Shown: piece by piece, positions 32,199 to 41,081 of the stretch
How positions within the stretch are numbered: the stretch's first letter is position 1
Layout of the letters: every line of letters begins with the position of its first letter
Assembly: GCA_022009755.1 (NCBI GenBank)
Contig: CP091722.1
Span: forward strand, 194,001 to 258,000
Reading direction: 5' to 3'
Length of the DNA stretch: 64,000 nucleotides
Source of the DNA: Oscillospiraceae bacterium
GTDB lineage: Bacteria; Bacillota; Clostridia; Christensenellales; QALW01
The notes under the pieces: generated by a model
What the model saw: the letters and a program-made list of their open reading frames with translations, nothing else
Databases searched by the model: none
What the model was told of the DNA's origin: nothing
Position numbers and translations under genes: made by a program

Positions 32199-33449
32199 AT
32201 GAGCAAGACGACTGGTAATGCGAAGGATACACGGCCGAAGCTCAAACCTGTTGAAAAGGTGAATTTATCGTCCAAGCGATGGCCGTTGCGGCTGGCCATT
32301 GTTATAGTGGCGATAATAGTGGCGGGGCTTGCTTTCGGATATGCGTTTTCACAATTGGTGCACGGCGATGAGGGATGGCAGACAATAAGGGCATCCTCGT
32401 CCGAATTGCCGGCTTGTGACAGCGAAATGGTGCTGCGGTATAATCTGGGCGCGGGTGAAATGTCCGCCGGCGCTGAGAAAAAGGCAGTAATGCAGGTGTA
32501 CACCGACGCGTGTGTGGAAATGTACCGGCTGCTGGATGCTACCGTGCAGTACGGGGCAGTGCACAATATGGCATATATAAACGCGCACCCTAATGAAGAG
32601 ATAGAAGTGGATGAGCCGCTTTACAGGGTGTTTGAGCTGATAAACAAATATGACAGCAAACAGATTTTTTTAGCGCCGTTGTATGCGGATTATTATAATT
32701 TGTTTTCCTCGGAGGATGATGTGATAGCCGCGAGGTTTGATCCGCGCAGAAACGCAGACACTGCCGAGTATTTTGAAAAGGTCAGCGGATATATTAAAAA
32801 TGTCCGTATCGTGCTTAGCGGCGGCAATACCATAAGACTGGAGATACCGCAGGATTATATGCAGTTTGCAAAGGATAACGGCATTGAAACATTTATTGAC
32901 CTGTGGTGGATGCGCACTGCATTTATGATAGATCATGCGGCTCAAGCGCTGCGAAATGCCGGGTTTGAAAACGGGATTCTCGGCTCCGAGGAGGGTTTTT
33001 CGACAAGCCTTGGCAAAAACGGGAGCGTGAGCGCTTCGGTATATGACCGGGAGGACGGAAAACGCATTGAGACGGCGGAGGTTAAATTTGATGCACCGGC
33101 AAGCGCAGTGTATTTTCATTTGAGGCCGGATGCGCAGGCAGACAGGACATATCGCTACGAATATGCGGACGGCAGCGTTACGGGGCTGTATCTTTCGGTG
33201 AATGACGGGCTTTGCTATGCGGCAAAGGAGGATATGTATTTTTATTCCCATACGGCAGGCTGCGGAGAAGTATTGCTGAAAATGCTGCCCGTATATGCAA
33301 GTGCTGCACTGGACACGGACAGTGTGAAGAAAGCTGCATCGGAAGGAATATACAGCGTATGGTGTGAAGAGAATACAATTTATGCAACGGATAAAAATGC
33401 GGAGATCACCCCGGCTTCCGGAGCGAACTACGGCATTGTAAAAGGATAA
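32199..33449 (+). CDS. Membrane-anchored ApbE-like protein, probably without flavin-transferase activity
   Basis: 416 residues with a basic cytoplasmic N terminus and one TM (residues ~30-52, LRLAIVIVAIIVAGLAFGYAF), the rest outside. The outer part follows the order of ApbE flavin transferases: CVEMYRLLDATVQY for the SxxN-region helix, EVDEPLYRVFELINKY, APLYADYYNLF for the FDPTVGPL..LW region, TIRLEIPQDY, then FIDLWWMRTAFMIDHAAQALRNAGFENGILG for IDLGGIAKGYAVDRAAEALR. The conserved Gly-Gly-x-x-Lys-Gly of ApbE is missing, so catalysis looks lost. ATG 32199 follows CGGAGG (32187-32192). It follows the peptide transporter but has its own spacer. Assignment is by pattern and moderate. Confidence 0.5.
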   Translation: MSKTTGNAKDTRPKLKPVEKVNLSSKRWPLRLAIVIVAIIVAGLAFGYAFSQLVHGDEGWQTIRASSSELPACDSEMVLRYNLGAGEMSAGAEKKAVMQVYTDACVEMYRLLDATVQYGAVHNMAYINAHPNEEIEVDEPLYRVFELINKYDSKQIFLAPLYADYYNLFSSEDDVIAARFDPRRNADTAEYFEKVSGYIKNVRIVLSGGNTIRLEIPQDYMQFAKDNGIETFIDLWWMRTAFMIDHAAQALRNAGFENGILGSEEGFSTSLGKNGSVSASVYDREDGKRIETAEVKFDAPASAVYFHLRPDAQADRTYRYEYADGSVTGLYLSVNDGLCYAAKEDMYFYSHTAGCGEVLLKMLPVYASAALDTDSVKKAASEGIYSVWCEENTIYATDKNAEITPASGANYGIVKG

Positions 33450-33580
33450 GGCGGTTTTAAGCAAGCCTAAATACAGAATACGGAATATGTGCGGGCATGG
33501 TCGGCTATCGGCTGTGCCTGTTTTTTATGCAGGCTGTGCCCGGAATACGAGAAAAAAGCATAATGGGGCGCATATGGCGG

Positions 33581-34045
33581 TCAGTATCTTATCCAACCGG
33601 CGGAGCCGAGGGCAAGATCGAGGGCGAGAAACAGCAGCAGTATGGCGGTAAGAGTACAGGATATTATAAACAGCAGCAGCTTATCCCGTTTAAGAGAACG
33701 GATATAGCGCTCTGCGGACATTTTGACTTCAAAGAGCCGTCTTTCATACGCACGACGCAGAGTCGCTTCGGACTGGCTGTCGGAAGGATCAACGGAGGAT
33801 TCGGCGTCGGGAGGCTTGCTGTCCTGAAGTGGTTGGCCGGTGAGCATATCGTCAAGTGAGCCGCCCATGGCAGTGACGATCAAAGAAATTGTTTCAAGGC
33901 GGGGATCAGAGGTGTCTCCGCTGAAAATTTTTCTGATGGTGGAATCCGGAAGCTGAGTAGCAGCGGAAAGCTCGGCCCAGGACATGCCGGAGCGTTCTTT
34001 GAGGGTTAAAAGATATTTTCGACTGGTTTCAAAGGTGTTTTGCAA
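33581..34045 (-). CDS. XRE-type regulator with C-terminal membrane anchor
   Basis: 154 residues. Helix-turn-helix at ~12-60 (LLTLKERSGMSWAELSAATQ followed by STIRKIFSGDTSDPRLETI), a Ser/Asp/Glu-rich linker, a basic amphipathic stretch and one TM at ~122-143 (LLLFIISCTLTAILLLFLAL). Start is TTG at 34045-34043, chosen because GGAG (34054-34057 on the + strand) is well spaced and an ATG start at residue 21 would delete the first helix. Membrane-bound XRE proteins can sense envelope state. The upstream region carries repeated sites that it may bind. Confidence 0.75.
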   Translation of the reverse strand: MQNTFETSRKYLLTLKERSGMSWAELSAATQLPDSTIRKIFSGDTSDPRLETISLIVTAMGGSLDDMLTGQPLQDSKPPDAESSVDPSDSQSEATLRRAYERRLFEVKMSAERYIRSLKRDKLLLFIISCTLTAILLLFLALDLALGSAGWIRY

Positions 34046-34063
34046 TTATATCAACTCCGTTTT

Positions 34064-34133
34064 CGTATTTTACCGAGGTGCTGTTCGTATTTTACCAAGG
34101 GGTGTTAAAATTTTACCGGGCAATAGTAAAATT
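34064..34133 (-). repeat. Phased GGTAAAAT repeats upstream of the XRE gene, candidate operators
   Basis: On the + strand TTTTACC occurs at 34068-34074, 34090-34096 and 34111-34117 (21-22 bp apart, two helical turns), the first two inside a longer CGTATTTTACC, plus an inverted AGTAAAATT at 34125-34133. They lie just upstream of the TTG start of the XRE gene. The rest of the 34046-34440 interval shows no other gene. Confidence 0.55.
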
Positions 34134-34440
34134 ATGGCAATTGCATTCAGCGGCCCGACATGTTATTCTCGTGCTGAAACAAAAGGTGAGTCGGATTTTG
34201 GCATACAGGGTCGGATTTGCACTATCAAATATCTTAATACCATTATATACCAATTGAGACGCAAAAGTCAACAGTATCGAAATAAAAATAAAAAGTAAAA
34301 TGCTCCGGGCAGAAGGCATGTGAAGCAGAGTCGAAGCACCGTGCAAAATTGATTGTACGCTGAACATTATATGCGCTGGATGAAAAAATATGCACAGGCG
34401 GGCCGAAATCAGAGAATAAAAAATATTCAGGAGGTTAGAG

Positions 34441-34827
34441 ATGAGCTTTATATCACGCTTTATAGGGGAGTACGGAACGGTGATGCTTTATGCGGTGATA
34501 ACGGCAGTTGCCGGTGCGGCAGCGGCGATGCTGAAAAAGACGGCGGCGCGCCACACGAAGGGAAGAACCACAAAAAGGACGGTTTGCAGCTGCATAGAGT
34601 ATGTTAAGGCATTATATGCAGACATGCCGGCGGAGGAACAGAAGGAAGAAACGGTGAAGGCGGTTATGGACGCGCTGGCCGTAAAGGGAATATATATTTC
34701 GGATATTGAAGCAAGAATGCGCATAGCGCGCCAGATGAAGGAAAACGGTGAGAAGACAGGCACAGCAGCCGAGAAAGAGGAGAAAAAAGACGGGGAGGAG
34801 AGAGAAAACAGCCTTTGGTATTTTTGA
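34441..34827 (+). CDS. Small membrane protein resembling LLH-family phage holin
   Basis: 128 residues: one N-terminal TM (residues ~12-30, VMLYAVITAVAGAAAAMLKK), then a soluble helical part with VKALYADMPAEEQKEETVKAVMDALAVKGI and ISDIEARMRIARQMKEN, the layout of LLH-type holins (one TM, conserved part ending in a predicted helix that lies along the membrane), followed by a Lys/Glu-rich tail. ATG 34441 has AGGAGG 6 nt upstream (34429-34434). No endolysin, structural phage gene or integrase is near, so it is an orphan holin-like gene or a domesticated envelope protein. Confidence 0.55.
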   Translation: MSFISRFIGEYGTVMLYAVITAVAGAAAAMLKKTAARHTKGRTTKRTVCSCIEYVKALYADMPAEEQKEETVKAVMDALAVKGIYISDIEARMRIARQMKENGEKTGTAAEKEEKKDGEERENSLWYF

Positions 34828-34893
34828 AAAATACCAAAGGCCGGGAAAAGTATTTGATGTGCAGCGTTTATGATGCGCAAATGGGTGCTTGTA

Positions 34894-36495
34894 TTAAAGC
34901 GTACCTAAAATGCGGCACCCCTTTTTACAGAGCCAAGCAAGCCAAAGAGCAGAAAGCAGCAGATTGAATACGGCAAGCAGGAAGAGATAAAGGACGGCGT
35001 TAAGCCCGGCCGGCACCAGCAGGAAGCCGGCAACTGCGGTTATTACCGCCCCGAAGAAGCCGCATAGCATGATAAGCAATATGCTGATGCTGCGTTTTAT
35101 GGGTGTTGTTTCATTTGTCCAGTTAAGGTTGGGCATTTTAAGATCCAATACCAGACCCAAAGCGGACAGGGAAAGTACAAAGGAAAAGGTCTGAGCAATT
35201 ACCGCAAGGAGAGAGGCGGCAGTGTACTGATATGCAATGGCGGTAAGGGCTATGCACAGCGCTGCGGGCAGAAGCGTGAGAATAAGCTGCATTGACAGCT
35301 TTGCACCCAGCACCTGCCGGGGCTTAACGGGAAGCGACTGCATAATCCACAGGCTTTTTCCTTCAAGAGATACGGCGGGGGTGGAAATGGTGTTCATGGC
35401 GGCAAGCAGGCATACGGCGGCGCAGAGGAAAACGGGGAGTATATCGCCGGGCAGCCCGAGCAGCGAGGTGAACAGCGAGGTAAGTGTTCCGCCCCTGAGG
35501 GCAAAGAATACTCCGCCTAACGGCAGCAAAATGATGCCAAGCCCGCAATTGAGCATATAGTTGGGGCTTGAGGCAAAGCGGCGGAATTCCCTTGCAAGCA
35601 GGGCGGAAAATGCCCTCTTGGGCTTGGAAACGGTGACTTTGCCGCCTTTGATGGCGGCGGCGCCAGAGGAGGCGGCGAGGTTGAAAAAGGAACGGGAAAG
35701 CAGCAGCCACATAAGAGCAAACAAAATAAGCACCACGGCCGCTGCTGCGGCAAGGGAGAGGGGATCGCCGGCTCCGGCGCGCCCGAAGACATAAATAGGC
35801 AGCGCATCGCTTTTGATCTTATCGCTGTAAAGGCCTATATTTTCAAGCAGTCCGTCAATGATGGTTTGCGCTTTGAAATAAAAGACATAATATGCGCCCA
35901 TAAACAGCAGGGATACAAACACGGTTATTATGCTTTTGCGCTTGAGCTTCCGGCTGATTTTTGCCACCACCCAGCCAAGAAGACAGGAAAGTGTAAGCAC
36001 GAATATTGATATTAGCGCAAAAAACAGCAGAGAGCAAAGAATGATTCCGGGAGCGGTGGAGACGGTGATAAAATAAACCGCCGAGGCAGGCAGCATAACC
36101 ACGCCGGAGTACATAAGCCCCATAAGATATACGCTTAAAAGGCGGGAGGCAATAATGGTGTTAACGGGTATTGGCATGGACAGGAGAAGGTCGTTGTCCT
36201 TTGCAAGGTACAGCTCGGAATATGTGCTGAAAACGCTTCCGAAGGTGCCAAGAAGTATGGCTATAAGCCCGATTACGGCAAAATAGAGCCAGTCTGCCCC
36301 GGCAGCGGACAGCGGCAGACAGAGGGAAAACGCCATGGAGGCGAATATTCCGCCCAGCACCGCTATCATCAAAACGGCGAAAAAGCAAAGGTATGCAGCG
36401 GTTGCGCCCTTGGAGCGGGCCTTGTTGTTTTTGGCATCGTAGAAATAGCTGCGGAATATTTCCGTAAGCTGCTTTTTTACGAGAATCTTCAGCAT
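34894..36495 (-). CDS. ABC-2-type transporter permease
   Basis: 533 residues with about 12 hydrophobic segments in two halves, N terminus LKILVKKQLTEIFRSYFYDAKN cytoplasmic, and the long loops typical of large ABC-2 permeases (Firmicutes YhaP/NatB-like). A conserved-looking stretch, LYLAKDNDLLLSMPIP, follows the fourth hydrophobic region. Its ATG overlaps the end of the ATPase gene by 7 nt, so they form an operon. Substrate unknown; such exporters handle lipids, antibiotics or ions. Confidence 0.85.
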   Translation of the reverse strand: MLKILVKKQLTEIFRSYFYDAKNNKARSKGATAAYLCFFAVLMIAVLGGIFASMAFSLCLPLSAAGADWLYFAVIGLIAILLGTFGSVFSTYSELYLAKDNDLLLSMPIPVNTIIASRLLSVYLMGLMYSGVVMLPASAVYFITVSTAPGIILCSLLFFALISIFVLTLSCLLGWVVAKISRKLKRKSIITVFVSLLFMGAYYVFYFKAQTIIDGLLENIGLYSDKIKSDALPIYVFGRAGAGDPLSLAAAAAVVLILFALMWLLLSRSFFNLAASSGAAAIKGGKVTVSKPKRAFSALLAREFRRFASSPNYMLNCGLGIILLPLGGVFFALRGGTLTSLFTSLLGLPGDILPVFLCAAVCLLAAMNTISTPAVSLEGKSLWIMQSLPVKPRQVLGAKLSMQLILTLLPAALCIALTAIAYQYTAASLLAVIAQTFSFVLSLSALGLVLDLKMPNLNWTNETTPIKRSISILLIMLCGFFGAVITAVAGFLLVPAGLNAVLYLFLLAVFNLLLSALWLAWLCKKGCRILGTL

Positions 36496-37201
36496 GGTTT
36501 TTCCTCCAGTTCAAGGAAAACATCCTCAAGTGTTTCATCGCCGCGCACCTGTGCCATGGAGCCGGAGCGGATGAGCCGTCCGCCTTTGATTATTGCAACC
36601 TTATCGCACAGCTTTTCGGCCACTTCAAGCACATGGGTGGAAAAGAATATTGCGTTGCCGTCATTGCAGAAGGAGCGCATCATTTCCTTGAGGGTGTAGG
36701 AGGCCTTTGGGTCAAGGCCTACAAAGGGCTCGTCCATAAGGATAAGCCGCGGAGAATGTATCCAGGCGGCAATTATTGCAAGCTTTGCTTCATGCCGTGG
36801 GAATATGCGGCAATTGGCTGGGAAAGATGACGGTTCATATCAAACAAAGAGGCGTATTTTTCTATGCGCTCCTTTCGGGCGGCGGCGTCAAGAGCGAATA
36901 TATCGGCAATAAAGTTAAGGTATTTTATGCCCGTCATATATTCATACAGGTCGGGATTGTCCGGAATGTAGGCGATATCGCGTTTGCATTGCAGAGACTC
37001 CGTTTTTACGGAATGACCGTTTATAAATATTTCGCCGCTGTCAAATTGCAGTATTCCGGCAACGGATTTCAAGGTGGTGGTTTTTCCGGCGCCGTTGTGC
37101 CCGATAAAGCCATATATTTCACCGGGGGCGATATGCAGACAAAGATCGTCCACGGCCTTTTGTTCGCCGTAGCATTTTGTCAGATGTTCTATTTTCAGCA
37201 T
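36489..37201 (-). CDS. ABC exporter ATPase (frame break at ~36784)
   Basis: 237 residues when repaired. Walker A GHNGAGKTTT (~residues 34-43), Q-loop region YIPDNPDLYEYMTG, signature region YSHGMKQ, Walker B LILMDEPFVGLDP, and H-loop FFSTHVLEVAE. The first frame ends at SHGMKQSLQ; the + strand TTT at 36784-36786 needs one more T, giving HGMKQKLAIIAAWIHSPRLILMDEP, so this is a likely sequence error. Drives the ABC-2 permease encoded next. Ribosome site AAGGAGAAAAACA lies upstream of ATG 37201. Confidence 0.9.
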
Positions 37202-37356
37202 TGTTTTTCTCCTTGAGTTAAATTAAAAAGGAAAAGCCGTGATCTGTCGGAAGGCAGATAGAAAAATGAAATACACAAAAATTATAAGCCGGCGGCAGAG
37301 ATATGTCAACAGGACAAAGCATGCAGCGAATACGGTAAATGCAAATGTGCGGTAAT

Positions 37357-37410
37357 AAAAAAATAAAAAAAATTAAAACCGGCAGATATACCGCGATACC
37401 TGTCGGTTTT
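37357..37410 (-). terminator. Intrinsic terminator of tRNA-Pro
   Basis: On the - strand an 11-bp stem (37410-37400 with 37385-37375, one G-T pair) begins at the tRNA 3' end and is followed by a long A/T run (T-rich on the - strand). Confidence 0.8.
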
Positions 37411-37486
37411 GGTCTGGGTGAAAGGATTCGAACCTTCGGCCTCTTGAACCCCATTCAAGCACGCTACCAAACTGCGCCACACCCAG
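37410..37486 (-). tRNA. tRNA-Pro (anticodon GGG)
   Basis: Acceptor CTGGGTG pairs with CACCCAG; anticodon stem CTTGA/TCAAG with loop ATGGGGT; T loop TTCGAAT; encoded CCA at the 3' end (37412-37410). Confidence 0.95.
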
Positions 37487-37505
37487 ATTTCTTACAACGG
37501 CAGTG

Positions 37506-37534
37506 ATTATATCATATAGGCGGAGGCTTGTCAA
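37506..37534 (-). promoter_or_regulatory. Consensus promoter for tRNA-Pro
   Basis: On the - strand a perfect TTGACA (37534-37529), 17-bp spacer and perfect TATAAT (37511-37506), 20 bp upstream of the tRNA. Confidence 0.9.
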
Positions 37535-37613
37535 GAAGTATTTATTCAAAGCGGCTTTTGTTTGCGGACATGGAGCCGGACGGGGCGGGATGTGTCAAAA
37601 CAAGGCAAAAGAT

Positions 37614-37642
37614 TTTACTATTCGTACGCATTTTTTTATAAT
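37614..37642 (+). promoter_or_regulatory. Promoter of the division cluster
   Basis: TTTACT at 37614-37619, 17-bp spacer, TATAAT at 37637-37642, 52 bp before the first gene. A second AT-rich stretch (37650-37680) could hold another promoter. Confidence 0.6.
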
Positions 37643-37694
37643 GATAATATATCAATTTTTGTAGTATATTATTTATAATTTACGGAGGATGAAA

Positions 37695-38870
37695 ATGCGA
37701 GGGAGAAAACAGGTTTACCGCAGAAGACGCGTGGGTGCAAAGTTTTATATTTTTCTTTTTGCGCTTGCGGCACTGATTATATCCGTGACGCTGTTTTTTG
37801 CCCTTCCGCGTACGGCCAGAGTAAAGTGGGACAGTATTTCTTCCGCTGAATTTTTGGATTGCGCAGTGATATTCAACGAAGCGCAGATCGATCTTCCCGA
37901 TAATGAAAGGCTGATTTTTTCCGTTCCGAACAACAGCGCGGTGCAGTCTGAGGAGCTTATAGGGGAATATTACAAAAAGGGCTATGTTACTGCTGCATTT
38001 GAGGCATATGTCAGCCTGCGGCAGAGCATTGTGAGCTATCAGAATGATGTGCTGCTTAGAGATATTTATCAAAATGAGCTTAATGAATATGCCATTGCGA
38101 TAGATACGGTGCTTACGGAGCTGCAGACATTTGATTCGGCCGTTTCCGATTATATAACGCTTAATAACAGGCTGATAAGCATACTTTCGCAAAGGCAGGA
38201 TTATATAAGAGAAAACTATCCGGCGGACGAGCAGCTGCAAAGCCTGTATGACGAGGAGCAGGAGCGGCTTAATGCGCTTAATGACTGGATAGTGCCCATA
38301 AGGGCCGTGGGCAACGGCTTTGTATCGTGGTATCTGAACGAAGCCTACGCGGGGATAAACACAAACACGGCTGCGGGACTTGAAGTAAAGGATATACGAA
38401 AGCTGCTGGAGAGCGGAAATGTATACAAAAATGTCAACAGCAGCAACGGCTTTGTGGTGCGGATAATACTGGACGGCAGCGTTTATTTTGCAGCCGTAAT
38501 GAAGGGCGATGTTGAGCCGGGCAGGACGCTTACGCTTTATTCCGCTGAAAATGAATATGCCTGCCAGGTCGTGGCGGTAAACGGCAGCGGAAGCACAAAG
38601 GCAGTGATTATAAAAACCGATTGCAGTGTGGAGCCGCTGCTGGAGCATCGTGTGCTCAGGCTGGCACAGCAGCCGGTATATACGGGGCTTACCGTGCCGG
38701 AGAGCTATATTGTAAAGACGGTATATGACGGAAATTACATATATGCCGATGTGGACGGCGTAAAGGAAAAGGTGCAGGTAAACATTGTTGCCTCTGCGGG
38801 AGGAAAAGCAATAGTGGAGGCCGTTCAGGAGGGCAAGCTGCATCAGGATTCCAAGGTGTATTCAAAATAA
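37695..38870 (+). CDS. HlyD-like membrane-fusion protein in the division cluster
   Basis: 391 residues with a very basic N terminus (RGRKQVYRRRRV), one TM (~16-38) and an extracytoplasmic part of long helices (residues ~95-190), then beta-rich lipoyl/barrel-like segments (NGFVVRIILDGSVYFAAVMKGD and later), a HlyD-like order. In Clostridia a protein of this kind commonly precedes ylmE-sepF, so a role in division or envelope assembly is plausible but unproven. ATG 37689 is also in frame, but GGAGG (37684-37688) is too close to it and fits ATG 37695. Confidence 0.65.
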   Translation: MRGRKQVYRRRRVGAKFYIFLFALAALIISVTLFFALPRTARVKWDSISSAEFLDCAVIFNEAQIDLPDNERLIFSVPNNSAVQSEELIGEYYKKGYVTAAFEAYVSLRQSIVSYQNDVLLRDIYQNELNEYAIAIDTVLTELQTFDSAVSDYITLNNRLISILSQRQDYIRENYPADEQLQSLYDEEQERLNALNDWIVPIRAVGNGFVSWYLNEAYAGINTNTAAGLEVKDIRKLLESGNVYKNVNSSNGFVVRIILDGSVYFAAVMKGDVEPGRTLTLYSAENEYACQVVAVNGSGSTKAVIIKTDCSVEPLLEHRVLRLAQQPVYTGLTVPESYIVKTVYDGNYIYADVDGVKEKVQVNIVASAGGKAIVEAVQEGKLHQDSKVYSK

Positions 38871-38923
38871 CCTAGCAGGATGCGTGTTTATAACGCGGGG
38901 GTTTGAAAAAGGACGGTGAGAGG

Positions 38924-39640
38924 ATGATAACACCGCAGCAGCTGGCGGAGAATATCAGAGGGGTAAAACAGCGGATAAAAGAGGCGCTGGAAGAGGCGCA
39001 CAGAAGCGATGAGGTGAAAATCATTGCCGTAACTAAAACGAGATCGCCGCAGGAGATAAATCTGCTTACGGATTACGGTATATTTTCCATCGGTGAAAAC
39101 CGCGTTCAGGAGCTTATGGACAAAATTGACAGCCTTGATAAGCGATTTGACATACAAGTTATTGGACAATTGCAGAGAAATAAGGTAAAATATATAATTG
39201 ACAGGGTAAACTGCGTGCAGTCGCTGGACAGAGAGGAGCTTGCATGCGAGCTTAACGGGAGAGCGGCGGCATCGGGGAAGAGGCTGGATGTGCTTATAGA
39301 AGTTCGCCTGAACGACGACCCTGCAAGGGGCGGGGTTGCGCCGGAGGAGTTTGGGACCTTTTGTCTGAATATGAAAAGGTTTGAAAGCCTTAACATATGC
39401 GGTATTATGGCTGTTGCACCGCCGGGACTTTCCAAAGAGGAGCGGGTTGCGGCTTTTGAAAAAGCGGCGTGCCTTATGCCGGCGGCAAAGGAAGTATTCC
39501 CGGAGGCGGACAGGCTTTCCATGGGGATGAGCGCTGATTATTATGAGGCAATTTTGGCGGGGGCTACGGAGATACGCTTGGGTTCCGCCCTGTTTGGCCC
39601 CAGAGAAAGCAAGCCCAACGGCTTAAATGTGAACATATAA
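38924..39640 (+). CDS. ylmE: YggS/YlmE-family PLP homeostasis protein
   Basis: 238 residues, single TIM-barrel PLP-binding protein that buffers free pyridoxal phosphate. The PLP lysine is in IIAVTKTRSPQEI (~residue 36); family motifs GENRVQEL, IGQLQRNKVKYI (usually GxLQxNK) and LSMGMSADYYEAI, GATEIRLGSALFG are present. The frame opens upstream at TTG 38903, but ATG 38924 fits the family start. It lies just before sepF, the order of the Gram-positive ylm division cluster. Confidence 0.9.
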   Translation: MITPQQLAENIRGVKQRIKEALEEAHRSDEVKIIAVTKTRSPQEINLLTDYGIFSIGENRVQELMDKIDSLDKRFDIQVIGQLQRNKVKYIIDRVNCVQSLDREELACELNGRAAASGKRLDVLIEVRLNDDPARGGVAPEEFGTFCLNMKRFESLNICGIMAVAPPGLSKEERVAAFEKAACLMPAAKEVFPEADRLSMGMSADYYEAILAGATEIRLGSALFGPRESKPNGLNVNI

Positions 39641-39697
39641 AGGGGACGGAGATACCGGCCCGCAAAAAACGAAATATTATACATACCGGAGGTAGTT

Positions 39698-40311
39698 ATG
39701 AGCAAATTCTCAAAGGCACTGGAACTTATCGGCGTATCGCCCAAGGAAAGCAGAGACAGCTTTGATGATGATTATTTTGAGGATGATTTTGAACAGGAGG
39801 AGCCCAAGCAGCGCGCTTCTTCCTCCTCGCAGGAGCGTTCTGACAGATATTCAAAGAGCCGCTACGGCCAGAGAAGGGATGTATTGGATGACGATAGTGA
39901 CGAGCAGAGCAGCTTTGCTCCGCGCCCTTCGGCATCGCCCGCGCCTGCCGCATCGGTACAGACAAGAGGCAGACTTTCCACTATTCGCGGCGGAGCCGCT
40001 GCGGGAAACGCGCGCACAATGGTGATACATGCTCCGGCATCCTATCAGGAATCGCAGAGCCTTGTTTCGCAGCTTAAGCAAAACAAGCAGATAATAATCA
40101 AGCTGGATGCGGTGGAGCGTTCCGATGCACAGAGAATACTGGATTTCATGTCCGGCGCGGCATATGCGCTGGAGTGCCAGGTTATAAGATATCAAAGGGC
40201 ATATATCTTTTTGCTTCCAACGATGTGCAGATAGAGAGGCCGGAGGAAGATGAAACGGAACAGACCCCGGCGGACGATTTTTACAATGTGGACGACACGC
40301 GCAGGAGATAA
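39698..40311 (+). CDS. sepF: Cell division protein SepF (frame break at ~40186)
   Basis: 204 residues when repaired. N-terminal amphipathic membrane anchor MSKFSKALELIGV, an acidic and Ser/Arg-rich linker, then the SepF core with ARTMVIHAPASYQES, KQIIIKLDAVERSDAQRILDF and SGAAYALECQV. SepF polymerises into rings and ties FtsZ to the membrane. The frame as read ends at 40234; adding one A to the AA at 40186-40187 gives VIKISKGIYLFASNDVQIE and a stop at 40309-40311. A likely sequence error. RBS CGGAGG 39688-39693. Confidence 0.93.
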
Positions 40312-40355
40312 TGCGGGAAGACGCAGGTGCGCATTGGAAGTAAAGGGGGATATAT

Positions 40356-40775
40356 ATGGCAATAACCGTTCAGGAAATAAATGCGGCAACTTTTGAAAAG
40401 TCGAAAAAAGGTTACAGCGCCGAGCAGGTGGATGCGTTTATCGACCGCATTTCGGGCGAGGTGGCGTCAATGCAGAAAGAGCTTGACAGCCTCCGGCACG
40501 AAAATGAGGCGCAGCGCGGCGTGATTGAAAGCTATAAAAGCAGAGAAAATGCCATTGATCGGTCCTTGCTGGAGGCCTCAAATCTCCGAAAAGAAATAAT
40601 CGAAAAAGCCAAAGCGGATGCAGAAGGAATGGTAAAAGAGGGCGAGCTGGCGCTGGAGCAGCAGAGAAACCGTCTTAAGCAGCTTAAGCAGGAGGAAGAG
40701 CAGACCGTAAGAAGAATACGCTATATTCTGCAGGCACAGCTTTCCAATCTTGAATATCTGCTTAAGGAGCAATAA
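40356..40775 (+). CDS. divIVA: DivIVA-family protein
   Basis: 139 residues. The N-terminal lipid-binding region (ITVQEINAATFEKSKKGYSAEQVDAFIDRI) is a textbook DivIVA start, followed by coiled coils (MQKELDSLRHENEAQRG and EQQRNRLKQLKQEEEQ). DivIVA marks negatively curved membrane at poles and septum. It directly follows sepF; the ylmG (YggT) and ylmH genes usually between them are absent here. ATG 40356 follows GGGGG-type ribosome site AAAGGGGG. Confidence 0.9.
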   Translation: MAITVQEINAATFEKSKKGYSAEQVDAFIDRISGEVASMQKELDSLRHENEAQRGVIESYKSRENAIDRSLLEASNLRKEIIEKAKADAEGMVKEGELALEQQRNRLKQLKQEEEQTVRRIRYILQAQLSNLEYLLKEQ

Positions 40776-40831
40776 TATACGCTTTGAGCGTCTATGCGTT
40801 TTTACGGGCGCACAGACTTGCAATTGCACGG

Positions 40832-40865
40832 ACCGATCGGTATTTTGCCGGTCGGTTTTGCTTTT
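40832..40865 (+). terminator. Terminator of the division cluster
   Basis: A 9-bp stem with one G-T pair (40832-40840 with 40848-40856) followed by TTTTGCTTTT. Confidence 0.8.
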
Positions 40866-41025
40866 AGGCGGACGGTGACCGAAGCTTGCTTGTTTTGCAC
40901 CTGTGAATGGGACATTTTTACGGCTTATGCGATATTGAATCGGTATTAAAATGTTACGGTGAAGGGAGTGTGTTGCCGCAGTGAAATAAAGGTGATAAAA
41001 ATGAAAGAAAAATTTCGGTTGCATA

Positions 41026-41053
41026 TTGACTTTGGATTTTTCCGTGCTATAAT
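41026..41053 (+). promoter_or_regulatory. Promoter of the surface-protein gene
   Basis: TTGACT at 41026-41031, 16-bp spacer, TATAAT at 41048-41053. It sits inside an upstream-extended reading frame, which supports the start at 41082. Confidence 0.75.
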
Positions 41054-41081
41054 AAAAACAAATACGAGGAGGTTATATAGT

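Noticed and set aside
34046..34900. Prophage remnant
   Set aside because: Only a holin-like gene and an HTH gene are present; no integrase, structural genes or attachment-site repeats are visible.
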